Assembly (NCBI GenBank): GCA_903932545.1
Contig: CAIZGT010000440.1
Location: 1 to 11,546 of the forward strand
DNA: 11,546 nucleotides
From: an uncultured Rhodospirillales bacterium
GTDB taxonomy: Bacteria > Pseudomonadota > Alphaproteobacteria > Acetobacterales > Acetobacteraceae
Direction of reading: 5' to 3'
This document shows positions 1 to 7,393 of this stretch, piece after piece. Position 1 is the first letter of the stretch. Every line of letters starts with the position of its first letter. The notes beneath the pieces were generated by a model. It was not told the origin of the DNA, did no database searches, and saw only the letters and a program-made list of their open reading frames with translations. The position numbers and the translations under genes are program-made.

Positions 1-866
1 AACAGCGGACGGCGATTGCCTATGCCTCTTCCATCCTCAATTCCCGCCCGGAATCGACCAATCCGAGCGCGGGAGTGCGTCCGCGCTTTGAGGGCGCGAT
101 CAGCTTCAATAAAGTGGAATTCAGCTATCCCGGCAGTCGCACCAAGGCGCTGGACGGCGTGACGTTCGAAATCCCCGCAGGCACCATGCTCGGCCTCGTT
201 GGCCGCTCCGGCTCGGGCAAATCCACCATCACGCGTCTGCTTCAGGGCATCAATCGCGAGTTCGAGGGCTTCGTGAAGATTGATGGCATGGATCTGCGCG
301 AGATCAACCTTGCCCATCTGCGCCGTAGCTTTGGTGTGGTGTTGCAGGATAATTTCCTGTTCCGCGGCACCATCCGCGAGAATATCCTCGCCGGCCGCCC
401 CGGCCTCACCCTCACTGACGCCGTGCGCGCCGCCCGTCTTGCCGGGGCGGAGGAGTTCATTGAGCGCATGCCGATGGGGTATGAAACCTTTGTAGAAGAA
501 GGTTCGCCCAACCTGTCCGGCGGCCAACGCCAACGCCTCGCCATTGCGCGCGCGCTGATTCACGATCCACGCATCCTGATTTTGGATGAAGCGACCTCAG
601 CCCTTGATCCTGAATCCGAGGCGCTGGTGAACGCGAACATCAAACGCATCGCGCATGGCCGCACGATGGTGATCGTGTCGCATCGCCTGTCATCCATCAT
701 GGATTGTCATCAGATCATGGTTATGGATCGCGGCAAGGTGATTGATATCGGCACGCATGATGAACTGGTTGAACGCTGCCCGATCTACCGTCATCTCTGG
801 GCGCAGCAGAACCGGCATATCGACGCGGCACTTGAGCGCAATGCGGCGCTGATTCAGGGGAATTGA
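1..866 (+). CDS. Type I secretion ABC exporter (HlyB/PrtD-type), C-terminal part
   Basis: Partial gene: the frame is open from the left edge (first full codon at 3), so the GTG at 75 is internal and not a start. About 287 residues are visible, mostly the nucleotide-binding domain, preceded by the short linker that normally follows the membrane domain. The motifs appear in the expected order: the A-loop tyrosine in FSYPG, Walker A GRSGSGKST at 201-227, the Q-loop glutamine at 345-347, the signature LSGGQ at 513-527, Walker B ILILDE at 573-590 followed by SALD, and the switch histidine at 681-683. The sequence style (FRGTIRENI, LDEATSALD) matches exporters that carry membrane and ATPase domains on one chain. 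Such proteins energise export of unfolded RTX-type or adhesin substrates across both membranes. The HlyD partner starts 3 bases downstream, which strongly supports the type I secretion role. Whether an N-terminal C39 or C39-like domain exists cannot be seen. Confidence 0.92.
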   Translation, partial: QRTAIAYASSILNSRPESTNPSAGVRPRFEGAISFNKVEFSYPGSRTKALDGVTFEIPAGTMLGLVGRSGSGKSTITRLLQGINREFEGFVKIDGMDLREINLAHLRRSFGVVLQDNFLFRGTIRENILAGRPGLTLTDAVRAARLAGAEEFIERMPMGYETFVEEGSPNLSGGQRQRLAIARALIHDPRILILDEATSALDPESEALVNANIKRIAHGRTMVIVSHRLSSIMDCHQIMVMDRGKVIDIGTHDELVERCPIYRHLWAQQNRHIDAALERNAALIQGN

Positions 867-869
867 TCC

Positions 870-2267
870 ATGGCCCAGGAACTTGCCCGCATCCTTCCCA
901 GCAAAGTCCCGGCCATCCGTGACGAGGCGATGGCTGATCGCGCGCTGCTCGAATTCCAATCGCCCACCGCGGCCCTGGTCGCCAAGCCAGCCCCGCCGAT
1001 GGCGCGCTATGCCACCTATATCATGGCATCGATGCTGGTGGTGTTCCTGGTGGTGGCCGGCACGGTGCCGATTGATCGCGTGGTGACCGCCAGCGGCAGG
1101 CTTGCCCCGGTGGGCAACAATCTGCTGATCCAACCGCTTGAAACCTCCATCGTGCGTGCGATTGAGGTGAGGGTGGGCCAGCGCGTGCAAAAAGGCGAGT
1201 TGCTCGCCCGCCTCGACCCCACGTTCAGTGGGGCGGACATGAACTCGCTGGAAGAGCAGACCCAAAGCCTACAAGCCGAGGTGGATCGGCTGACGGCAGA
1301 AGCCAATGATCACGAATACTATCCCGCTTCCTCGCCTTCGAGCCTGTTGCAGGGCGCGATCTTCAAGCAGCGTCAGGCTGAGCGTGGGTTCAAGCTTGAG
1401 AATTTCCGGCAGAAAATCAGCTCGCTCAGTTCCGCACTCGACAAGGCAAAGGGCGACATCGTCAGCTACACACAGCAATTGTCGATCGCCAGCGAGATGT
1501 ATGGTGCCCGTTTGCGCCTGGAGCGCGAGGGCGTTGGCAGCAAGTTCAACACGCAGCAGGCGCTTTCAACCGTCACCGATCAGCGCCGCTTTCTGAATTC
1601 CGCCACCGCCACCGCCACCTCCGCCCAGCGCGACATCGACGCCCAATCGGCAGAGCGGGATGGTTATATACAGCAATATCGTGCCGATGTGTCGCAGCAA
1701 CTGACCGAAGCGAGCCGCAAATTGTCGGATGCCAAAGATCAATTGGCCAAGGCAAAGCGGCGGCATGAGTTGGTGGAGATGCGCGCGGAGAGTGACGGCA
1801 TTGTGCTGGCGATTGCCAAAGTCTCGGTGGGCTCCGTGCTCAGTGCCGCGGAGCCGTTTATCACGCTGGTGCCGGATGATGCGGTGATGGAAGTGGACGC
1901 CGCTATCCCGTCTGCCGATGTGGGCTTCGTGCGCAACGGCGACCCGGTGGTGGTGAAGTTCGACGCCTATCGCTTCTTCGAGCACGGCTATGCGGAGGGC
2001 CATGTGCGCGTGGTGGCCCCCGACAGTCAGGCGACTCCATCGGATGGGCCAGACAAGCCCAAGATCGATTCGGTGCCGCTCGGCCAATCGCTCTACCGGG
2101 TGAAGATTGCCATCGATACGATGAAAATGACCAACCTTCCGCCCGATTTCCGCTTACAACCAGGCTTGGGTGTGGAGGCGGATATCAAGGTGGGGCAGCG
2201 GACCATCCTCAACTACATGCTCGGTCGCTTTATCCCAGCCCTGACCGAGGGCATGCGCGAGCCATGA
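870..2267 (+). CDS. HlyD-family membrane fusion protein of type I secretion
   Basis: The 465-residue length is normal for the family. The layout is a cytoplasmic N-terminus of about 45 residues, one membrane segment at about 47-66 (YIMASMLVVFLVVAG), a first lipoyl-like half-motif at about 78-118, a long alpha-helical coiled-coil hairpin at about 122-300, the second lipoyl half at about 300-335, and a beta-barrel domain to about 440. The C-terminal stretch with GLGVEADIKVGQRT and LNYMLGRF is characteristic of type I secretion adaptors rather than RND-pump adaptors. It should bridge the ABC exporter and an outer-membrane TolC-like channel. The ATG at 870 lies 3 bases after the exporter stop, with AGGGG at 856-860 as a plausible ribosome site. 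The hairpin contains an Ala-Thr run coded by a short tandem repeat, and a loop rich in Pro, Asp and Lys (about 385-400) interrupts the barrel domain. The substrate cannot be told from this gene. Confidence 0.94.
   Translation: MAQELARILPSKVPAIRDEAMADRALLEFQSPTAALVAKPAPPMARYATYIMASMLVVFLVVAGTVPIDRVVTASGRLAPVGNNLLIQPLETSIVRAIEVRVGQRVQKGELLARLDPTFSGADMNSLEEQTQSLQAEVDRLTAEANDHEYYPASSPSSLLQGAIFKQRQAERGFKLENFRQKISSLSSALDKAKGDIVSYTQQLSIASEMYGARLRLEREGVGSKFNTQQALSTVTDQRRFLNSATATATSAQRDIDAQSAERDGYIQQYRADVSQQLTEASRKLSDAKDQLAKAKRRHELVEMRAESDGIVLAIAKVSVGSVLSAAEPFITLVPDDAVMEVDAAIPSADVGFVRNGDPVVVKFDAYRFFEHGYAEGHVRVVAPDSQATPSDGPDKPKIDSVPLGQSLYRVKIAIDTMKMTNLPPDFRLQPGLGVEADIKVGQRTILNYMLGRFIPALTEGMREP
1601..1618 (+). 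repeat. Three perfect copies of a 6-base unit (CGCCAC) inside the HlyD gene
   Basis: The hexamer CGCCAC occurs three times in a row within the coiled-coil part of the HlyD-family gene, coding for the Ala-Thr run near residues 245-250. Loss or gain of a unit would stay in frame. It may be only codon-biased low-complexity coding sequence. Confidence 0.6.
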
Positions 2268-2297
2268 TCGCTCGGCGCTTGATGGAATGGTGAGACG

Positions 2298-4073
2298 ATG
2301 TTCGGCGGGCTGTTTGCCTCCCCACGCTCGGACCTCAAACGCGCGCTTTCGCTGATCGGTGAGGGCAAGCGGGCGGCGGCGTATAAGCTGCTGTCCCGCG
2401 CGGCGCAGTCGGGGTTGGCACAAGCGCAATATGAGGTGGCGCGTTCCTATCTTGAGGGCGCGGGGGTTCCCGGCAGCGCGTTGGAAGCCAAAAGATGGCT
2501 GGAAAAGGCGGCAGAGCAGGGCTTGGTCGCGGCGCAGGCACTGCTTGCGGCGTTCTATGTCCAGGGCGTGCCGATCGAATCGCCGGATGCAGCCCCCGGA
2601 CTGCTCGCTGGCACCGTCTCGGCCAATCTGTTCGGCCGTGCCAATGTGCAAGCCGCACCGGATTTTGATCAAGCCGCGCACTGGGCCGCCCGCGCCTCCG
2701 AAGGTGGCTCGGCGGAGGCGCAGGCGTTGCTCGCCTATCTTAAGCAGAACGGTCCCGAGAACCTGCGCGACCCGGATGGGGCGGACGCACTTTACGCCAA
2801 ATCTGCCGCTGGTGGCTCTCCGCAAGGGCAGCTGGGGCATGGCTTGGCATTGCTCAAACGCGCGCAATCTCAAGCCGATTTCGCCCAAGCCGCAGAGACG
2901 TTGCGCGCCGCCGCTGATGCCGGTTTGGGTACCGCGCAATATCTGCTCGGCGCACTGTATGAGCGCGGCGACGGCGTGGTTGCCGACAAGGCCATGGCGG
3001 CGCAACTGTTCCACATGGCGGCGGAAAAGCAGGTCCGCAATGCGATGACCCGCTACGGTCTTGCCCTGCTTAATGGCGTTGGCGTGGATAAAGACCCGGT
3101 GATGGCTGAATCCTGGCTGCGCCGGGCCGCCTTGCTCGGCGATGCGGATGCGGCGGCGCAAGTCGGCCAGCTTTACACCACCGGCGGCGCGTTACCGCCG
3201 AACATGACGGAAGCTGCGAAATGGCTCACCCGCGCCGCTGAGGCTGGGCATGTCGGCGCGTGTCGCGCGTTGGGGGCGATGCACATGACCGGAGAGGGGG
3301 TGCGCAAAGACGTTGACGAGGCGGCGAATTGGTTTCGCCGCGCCGCAGAATCCGGCAATGTCCAGGCGCGTTACGACATGGCCGCACTTGTGTTGCAGCA
3401 CAAAGCCTCGCCCGCCGATGCAGCCGCCACCGCGATCTGGTTTCATGATGAAGCGGCGAAGGGTGACGCCATTGCCGCCTATAATTACGGCGTCTGCCTT
3501 GCCGAAGGTATCGGCGTTGAGAAGAACGTGGTTGAGGCGGCGCGCTATCTGCGTCAGGCGGCCGACAAGGTCGCCAATGCGCAATACTGGTATGGCCGCT
3601 TGCTGCTCGACGGTCAGGGTGTTGCCAAAGATGAAGCGGAAGCGCGTAGCTGGATTCTGCGCGCCGCTGAATCCGGCGTGACCGATGCGCAGGTGGCGTT
3701 GGCCGATATGCTGGTGCATGGCAAGGGCGGTCCGCGTGACCACCGTGCTGCGATTGATTGGTTCAGCCGCGCAGCCAATCAGAACCATGTTGGCGCGATG
3801 TTCGCCCTCGGCGCGCTGTATGGCGGGGGGCATGAATTGGCGTGGGACCGACGCATTGCGCAAAGCTGGTTCCAGGCTGCTGCCGAGCGCGGGCATCCGA
3901 ATGCGCAGATGATGCTCGGCCGTTATCTCGTGCGCGGTTTGGCCGGCACGCGCGACCGTGTGGCAGCACGGCTGTGGTTCCAGCGGGCGCTTGAGAGCGG
4001 AATTGCCGACGCGCAAATCGAGCTGGACGCGATGTGCGAGGCCGAGCCGGAGACGGTCAGCGAGCAGGCCTAA
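2298..4073 (+). CDS. Large Sel1-repeat (SLR) protein
   Basis: This 591-residue protein consists almost entirely of about 14 Sel1-like repeats of roughly 36 residues, running from about residue 38 to 579. Each has the family pattern: small residues in the first helix (AQY, LGALY), a G-x-GV turn, and a second helix ending in a W/F-x-x-AA-x-x-G motif. Examples are GVGVDKDPVMAESWLRRAA and GEGVRKDVDEAANWFRRAA. Repeat 2 is expanded by about 25 residues (about 92-124). No signal peptide or membrane segment is visible, so a cytoplasmic location is likely. Sel1 repeats form alpha-alpha solenoids that act as protein-interaction scaffolds; no enzyme motif is present. The gene starts 30 bases after the HlyD stop (GGTGAG at 2289-2294 is close to the ATG) and ends 1 base before the next start. 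This suggests it works with the exporter or the glycosyltransferases, perhaps as an adaptor, but that role is inferred from position only. Confidence 0.94.
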   Translation: MFGGLFASPRSDLKRALSLIGEGKRAAAYKLLSRAAQSGLAQAQYEVARSYLEGAGVPGSALEAKRWLEKAAEQGLVAAQALLAAFYVQGVPIESPDAAPGLLAGTVSANLFGRANVQAAPDFDQAAHWAARASEGGSAEAQALLAYLKQNGPENLRDPDGADALYAKSAAGGSPQGQLGHGLALLKRAQSQADFAQAAETLRAAADAGLGTAQYLLGALYERGDGVVADKAMAAQLFHMAAEKQVRNAMTRYGLALLNGVGVDKDPVMAESWLRRAALLGDADAAAQVGQLYTTGGALPPNMTEAAKWLTRAAEAGHVGACRALGAMHMTGEGVRKDVDEAANWFRRAAESGNVQARYDMAALVLQHKASPADAAATAIWFHDEAAKGDAIAAYNYGVCLAEGIGVEKNVVEAARYLRQAADKVANAQYWYGRLLLDGQGVAKDEAEARSWILRAAESGVTDAQVALADMLVHGKGGPRDHRAAIDWFSRAANQNHVGAMFALGALYGGGHELAWDRRIAQSWFQAAAERGHPNAQMMLGRYLVRGLAGTRDRVAARLWFQRALESGIADAQIELDAMCEAEPETVSEQA

Positions 4074-4074
4074 C

Positions 4075-6345
4075 ATGTCGGGTCATCCGCTCCATCCAGC
4101 TGAGTCCGCCCTGCTGCAAGCGCAGACGGCGCAGTTGCGGGGGGATATCAGCGCCGCCAATGACTGGCTCGACCGCGCCCATCGCCTCGCCCCGTTCGAC
4201 AAGTCAATTGGCCTGACCCGTGATTTGGTGCGCCTGAGCCAAGAGCATGGACGGGACATCAGCGCCGAGATCGCTGCGATCAATCAGGCACTCGCGGAAT
4301 TACTTCAATCCGACCGTCCTGCGGATGAACCGCCAAGGGTGCCGCCAGGGTTACCACAGCGCCACCCGGCATTTCGCCAGAACGAAAAACCCGACCCAGC
4401 CCGCCCGGTGGCCGTGGTGGTGCCGGTCTATCGCAACCGTGCTTTCACGCTGCAATGCCTGCGCGCAGTGTTCGCAAGCGTGCCCGATGTCCCGGTGATT
4501 GTGGTGGATGACGCCTCGCCCGACCCCGCACTGGTGCGCGATCTCAATCGGTGGGCGGCGAAGGGGCGGGTCACGCTGATCCGGCACGCCAGCAACCAGG
4601 GGTTCCCGGTCTCCGCCAATGCCGGCCTGCGTGCGGTTATGGCGATGCCGATTATGCATGACGCTGTTCTGCTCAATGCCGACGCGCTGGTGCCGCGCAG
4701 GCGGGGCTTGTCTTGGCTGGCGCGACTGCGGGCCGTGGTCCATGCCGATGGGCAGATCGGCTCGGCCACGCCATTGTCCAACAACGCCAGCTTGCTGAGC
4801 TATCCGGCGCGCGATGGTGACAACCCGGCCATCACCGGGCGCGCGCTCAACCGGCTGGATGCGCTGGCGGCGCGTGCCAATCCGATGGCGGCGGCGGAGC
4901 TTCCCACCGGAGTTGGGTTTTGCCTGTATCTGCGCCACGAGATGCTGCGCGATGTGGGGCTGCTGCGCGAAGATGCGTTTGGCCTTGGCTATGGCGAGGA
5001 GAACGACCTGTGCCGGCGCGCCGCTGCGCGGGGGTGGGTGCATGTTGGCTGCCCCGGCGTGTTCGTCACCCATCATGGTGCCGCTTCGTTCGGCACTGCG
5101 CGGACGCGGCTGATGGCGCGCAATATTCGTGTGCTGGAGGCATTGCATCCTGGCTACGCTGACCTAGTGGCCGGCTGGGCTGGACGCGCGCCTGCAGAGG
5201 ATAATTTGGCCCGCTTCCGACGCAATCTGGATGTCGGGCGCTGGGAGAAGTCAGCCAACAGTGCCGTTCTGCTGATCACCCATGCCAGCGGCGGCGGTGT
5301 GGAGCGCAGCGTGCAGGCGCGAGCGGCGGCGATTGCGCAGAGCGGACGGCGCGCGATCATCCTGCGCCCCATCCCGGTGCCGGGCGACATTGAAGGCGCG
5401 CATCTGGCAGGACTTTGCCGGGTGGAGGATGCAGCACGGCCTGAGGCGTTTCCCAATTTGGTCTATCGCCTGCCAGACGAATTCCCGGCATTGCTGCGCC
5501 TGTTGCGTCGCGCCGGTCCGGGTGCGGTGGAGATGCATCACCGGCTGGGCCATGCGCCGGAAATCAGCAGTCTGGCGCGTCGCCTCAAGGTGCCGCTCAC
5601 CATCGCGTTGCATGATTGCAGTGCGCTCTGCCCGCGCGTGACGCTGCTTGGGCGACAGGGTCGCTATTGTGGCGAACCGACCGAGATTGCCGCTTGCGAG
5701 GCCTGCGTGGCAACGGCGGGCGCGCGCAATGGTGAGGCGATCAGCGTTTCCGCTCTGCGCCGCCGTTCCGGCGAGGAGTTCGCCCGCGCAACCGCGGTGA
5801 ATGTTCCATCCTCTGATATGGCGCGGCGGATGCGGCGATATTTTCCCGCGATGTCCCCCATGATCTGCCCGCCCGAGGATGATCGCACCATCGCGCCGCC
5901 GCCACTGCCAACGCGCGCGGCGATATTGCGGGTGGCGGTGATCGGCGCATTGGGGATCGACAAGGGGCTGGAGGTATTGCTGGCCTGCGCGCGTGATGCG
6001 GCAGAGCGCAAATTGGCGCTGAGCTTTCGCGTCATCGGCCACACCGACGATGATGAGGCGTTGTTCGCCACCGGGCATGCTTTCGTCACCGGGCAATATG
6101 CAGAGGCTGAGGCGGTGGCGTTGGTCCGCGCCCAACGTCCGCAGCTTGCCTTTCTGCCCAGCGTGATACCGGAAAGCTGGGGCTACACCCTCAGCATCGC
6201 ATGGCAAGCCGGCTTGCGCTGTGCCGTGTTTGATCTTGGCGCACAGGCGGAGCGGGTGCGCCAGACCGGCTTTGGCTGGTGCCTGCCGCTCGGCTTGCCC
6301 GCGCAGATCATCAACAATACGTTGATCGCCTGCGTGAATCACTGA
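4075..6345 (+). CDS. Two-domain GT2/GT4 fused glycosyltransferase
   Basis: The ATG at 4075 was chosen (756 residues) because it follows the Sel1 stop by one base; an upstream in-frame GTG at 3958 would overlap the Sel1 gene by more than 100 bases. Residues about 5-60 look like a TPR-like helical pair (DISAANDWLDRAHRLAPFD). Residues about 110-350 form a GT-A fold of family GT2: VAVVVPVYRN at 112-121, DDASPD at 145-150, NADA at 201-204 in the metal-binding DxD position, EEND at 308-311, and THHG at 332-335. Residues about 395-756 form a GT-B, family-4-like domain: GGGVE at 406-410, a cysteine-containing HDCSALCP region at 513-520, GALGIDKG at 624-631, and PESWGYTLS at 699-707. It probably adds two sugars in succession to a protein or surface glycan from nucleotide-sugar donors. 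Neither sugar nor acceptor can be read from the sequence. It has no signal peptide or membrane helix. Confidence 0.9.
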   Translation: MSGHPLHPAESALLQAQTAQLRGDISAANDWLDRAHRLAPFDKSIGLTRDLVRLSQEHGRDISAEIAAINQALAELLQSDRPADEPPRVPPGLPQRHPAFRQNEKPDPARPVAVVVPVYRNRAFTLQCLRAVFASVPDVPVIVVDDASPDPALVRDLNRWAAKGRVTLIRHASNQGFPVSANAGLRAVMAMPIMHDAVLLNADALVPRRRGLSWLARLRAVVHADGQIGSATPLSNNASLLSYPARDGDNPAITGRALNRLDALAARANPMAAAELPTGVGFCLYLRHEMLRDVGLLREDAFGLGYGEENDLCRRAAARGWVHVGCPGVFVTHHGAASFGTARTRLMARNIRVLEALHPGYADLVAGWAGRAPAEDNLARFRRNLDVGRWEKSANSAVLLITHASGGGVERSVQARAAAIAQSGRRAIILRPIPVPGDIEGAHLAGLCRVEDAARPEAFPNLVYRLPDEFPALLRLLRRAGPGAVEMHHRLGHAPEISSLARRLKVPLTIALHDCSALCPRVTLLGRQGRYCGEPTEIAACEACVATAGARNGEAISVSALRRRSGEEFARATAVNVPSSDMARRMRRYFPAMSPMICPPEDDRTIAPPPLPTRAAILRVAVIGALGIDKGLEVLLACARDAAERKLALSFRVIGHTDDDEALFATGHAFVTGQYAEAEAVALVRAQRPQLAFLPSVIPESWGYTLSIAWQAGLRCAVFDLGAQAERVRQTGFGWCLPLGLPAQIINNTLIACVNH

Positions 6346-6414
6346 CTTGCGCTGAGCGGCGTTGCAGCGGAATTTGCGAGTTGATAACGGGTCAAATCAG
6401 GATTGAGGCCGAAG

Positions 6415-7362
6415 ATGAATGATCTGTCCAAAACGCTCAGCAAAGCGGTTGCCAAAACCGGAAATGCCTCCCCCCGCCCAGATGATAGCGGTCGGATGAG
6501 CGAATTGCGGGCGACCGCGAATATGATGCGCCTGGAAGTCGGCCTGTATTGCGTGATCGTGGCACCATCGCCCGCCGCCGACGCCAGCACCGGCCTGCCC
6601 GGCGTGCGGATCAACCACGCGCCCGGGCCAGCAGGCCGACCGGACGCGGTGGAGATCCGCACCATCGCTGATGATGGCTGGGTCAGCGGCTTTGGTGATG
6701 CAGCCTTGGTGAAGGTGAGTGGTGGACCGGCACATGTGATGGTGACGATTTATGAGGATCCGCGTGCTGGGCGAGACGCCGCACCGAATGTGCAGGTAAT
6801 GCCGTTGCTCACCTCCGCACCGCCCGCTCAGGCGCAGGCCAAAGCCTTGCCGCAAACTGCCGCACCGCTGCCCGCGCCCACACCTGAACCCGCCGCCCCG
6901 GTGGCGATGGACGTGCTCGCCCATATTCGCAAGCGCGGCGATGTGGGCGCGAAATTTGGTGACTGGCTCGGCAACAAGGGCAGCGGGCTGTGGATTGAAG
7001 GGTTCGCGGTGGCCCCCACCAACGGCATTGCCATTGGCGAGATCGAGTATCAGGTGGTGCTGGGCCGGGGCTGGATGTCGCCCTGGGTTGAGGGCGGGCA
7101 ATACGCGGGCAGCCGGGGCATGAACCTGCCAATTCTCGGTCTGCGCATCCGCTTGCTGGGCAACGCCGCCAAATCGTTCAACATGCGCTATTCCGCCACT
7201 TTTGTGGATGGCAGTGCAATGGGGCCGGTGGCATCTGGCGAGGCCTGTGAAGCACCGAGCTTGGCTGCGGTGGAATCGATCATGATTGAGATCACACCAA
7301 CGGGTTTGCCAAAAGCGCCCCCCGCCAAACCCGCCATCCGCGGGCGCGGAAAGACGGCATGA
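6415..7362 (+). CDS. Unrecognised two-domain protein with ChW-like C-terminal domain
   Basis: The 315-residue reading from the ATG at 6415 has GAGG at 6405-6408 at reasonable spacing; a TTG at 6403 is a less likely alternative. No signal peptide is visible. Three parts can be seen. Residues 1-132 form a compact, beta-rich-looking domain (LEVGLYCVIVAPS, DDGWVSGFGDAALVKVSGG). Residues 133-162 are a Pro/Ala linker. Residues about 163-300 contain GWMSPWVEGGQYAGSRG at 219-235 followed by LGLRIRLLG and, after an aspartate-glycine segment, ESIMIEI. That spacing of G-W, W-V-x-x-G, A-G-x-x-G and a hydrophobic I-x-I strand resembles the hydrophobic-W (ChW) repeats known mainly from Gram-positive surface proteins. 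The similarity is by eye. The gene sits between two glycosyltransferases, so a role in recognising or organising a glycan or the exported protein is a guess. Function unknown. Confidence 0.78.
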   Translation: MNDLSKTLSKAVAKTGNASPRPDDSGRMSELRATANMMRLEVGLYCVIVAPSPAADASTGLPGVRINHAPGPAGRPDAVEIRTIADDGWVSGFGDAALVKVSGGPAHVMVTIYEDPRAGRDAAPNVQVMPLLTSAPPAQAQAKALPQTAAPLPAPTPEPAAPVAMDVLAHIRKRGDVGAKFGDWLGNKGSGLWIEGFAVAPTNGIAIGEIEYQVVLGRGWMSPWVEGGQYAGSRGMNLPILGLRIRLLGNAAKSFNMRYSATFVDGSAMGPVASGEACEAPSLAAVESIMIEITPTGLPKAPPAKPAIRGRGKTA

Positions 7363-7393
7363 GCCCGACCCGATTGCGTCGAGACCTCGGCTG

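Noticed and set aside
2154..3161. Long minus-strand open frame (335 residues) opposite the HlyD and Sel1 genes
   Set aside because: It is antisense to well-supported genes, has Arg/His/Gln-rich composition with no recognisable domain, and long antisense frames are expected in high-GC DNA.
3958..4074. Upstream GTG start extending the fused glycosyltransferase by 39 residues
   Set aside because: The extension lies inside the Sel1 gene in another frame and its product is Arg/Ser-rich; the ATG at 4075, one base after the Sel1 stop, is much more likely.
5251..6342. Long minus-strand open frame (363 residues) opposite the fused glycosyltransferase
   Set aside because: It mirrors the codon pattern of the real gene, has no family resemblance and no plausible ribosome site; an antisense shadow.
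6346..6414. Possible internal promoter or terminator in the 69-base gap before the ChW-like gene
   Set aside because: Only a 5-base stem (6350-6354 with 6365-6369) is present, and no -35/-10 pair with normal spacing could be found.
7286..7393. Upstream start extending the last glycosyltransferase by 36 residues
   Set aside because: It overlaps the preceding gene by 77 bases and places a Pro/Arg-rich leader before a perfectly typical family N-terminus at 7394.
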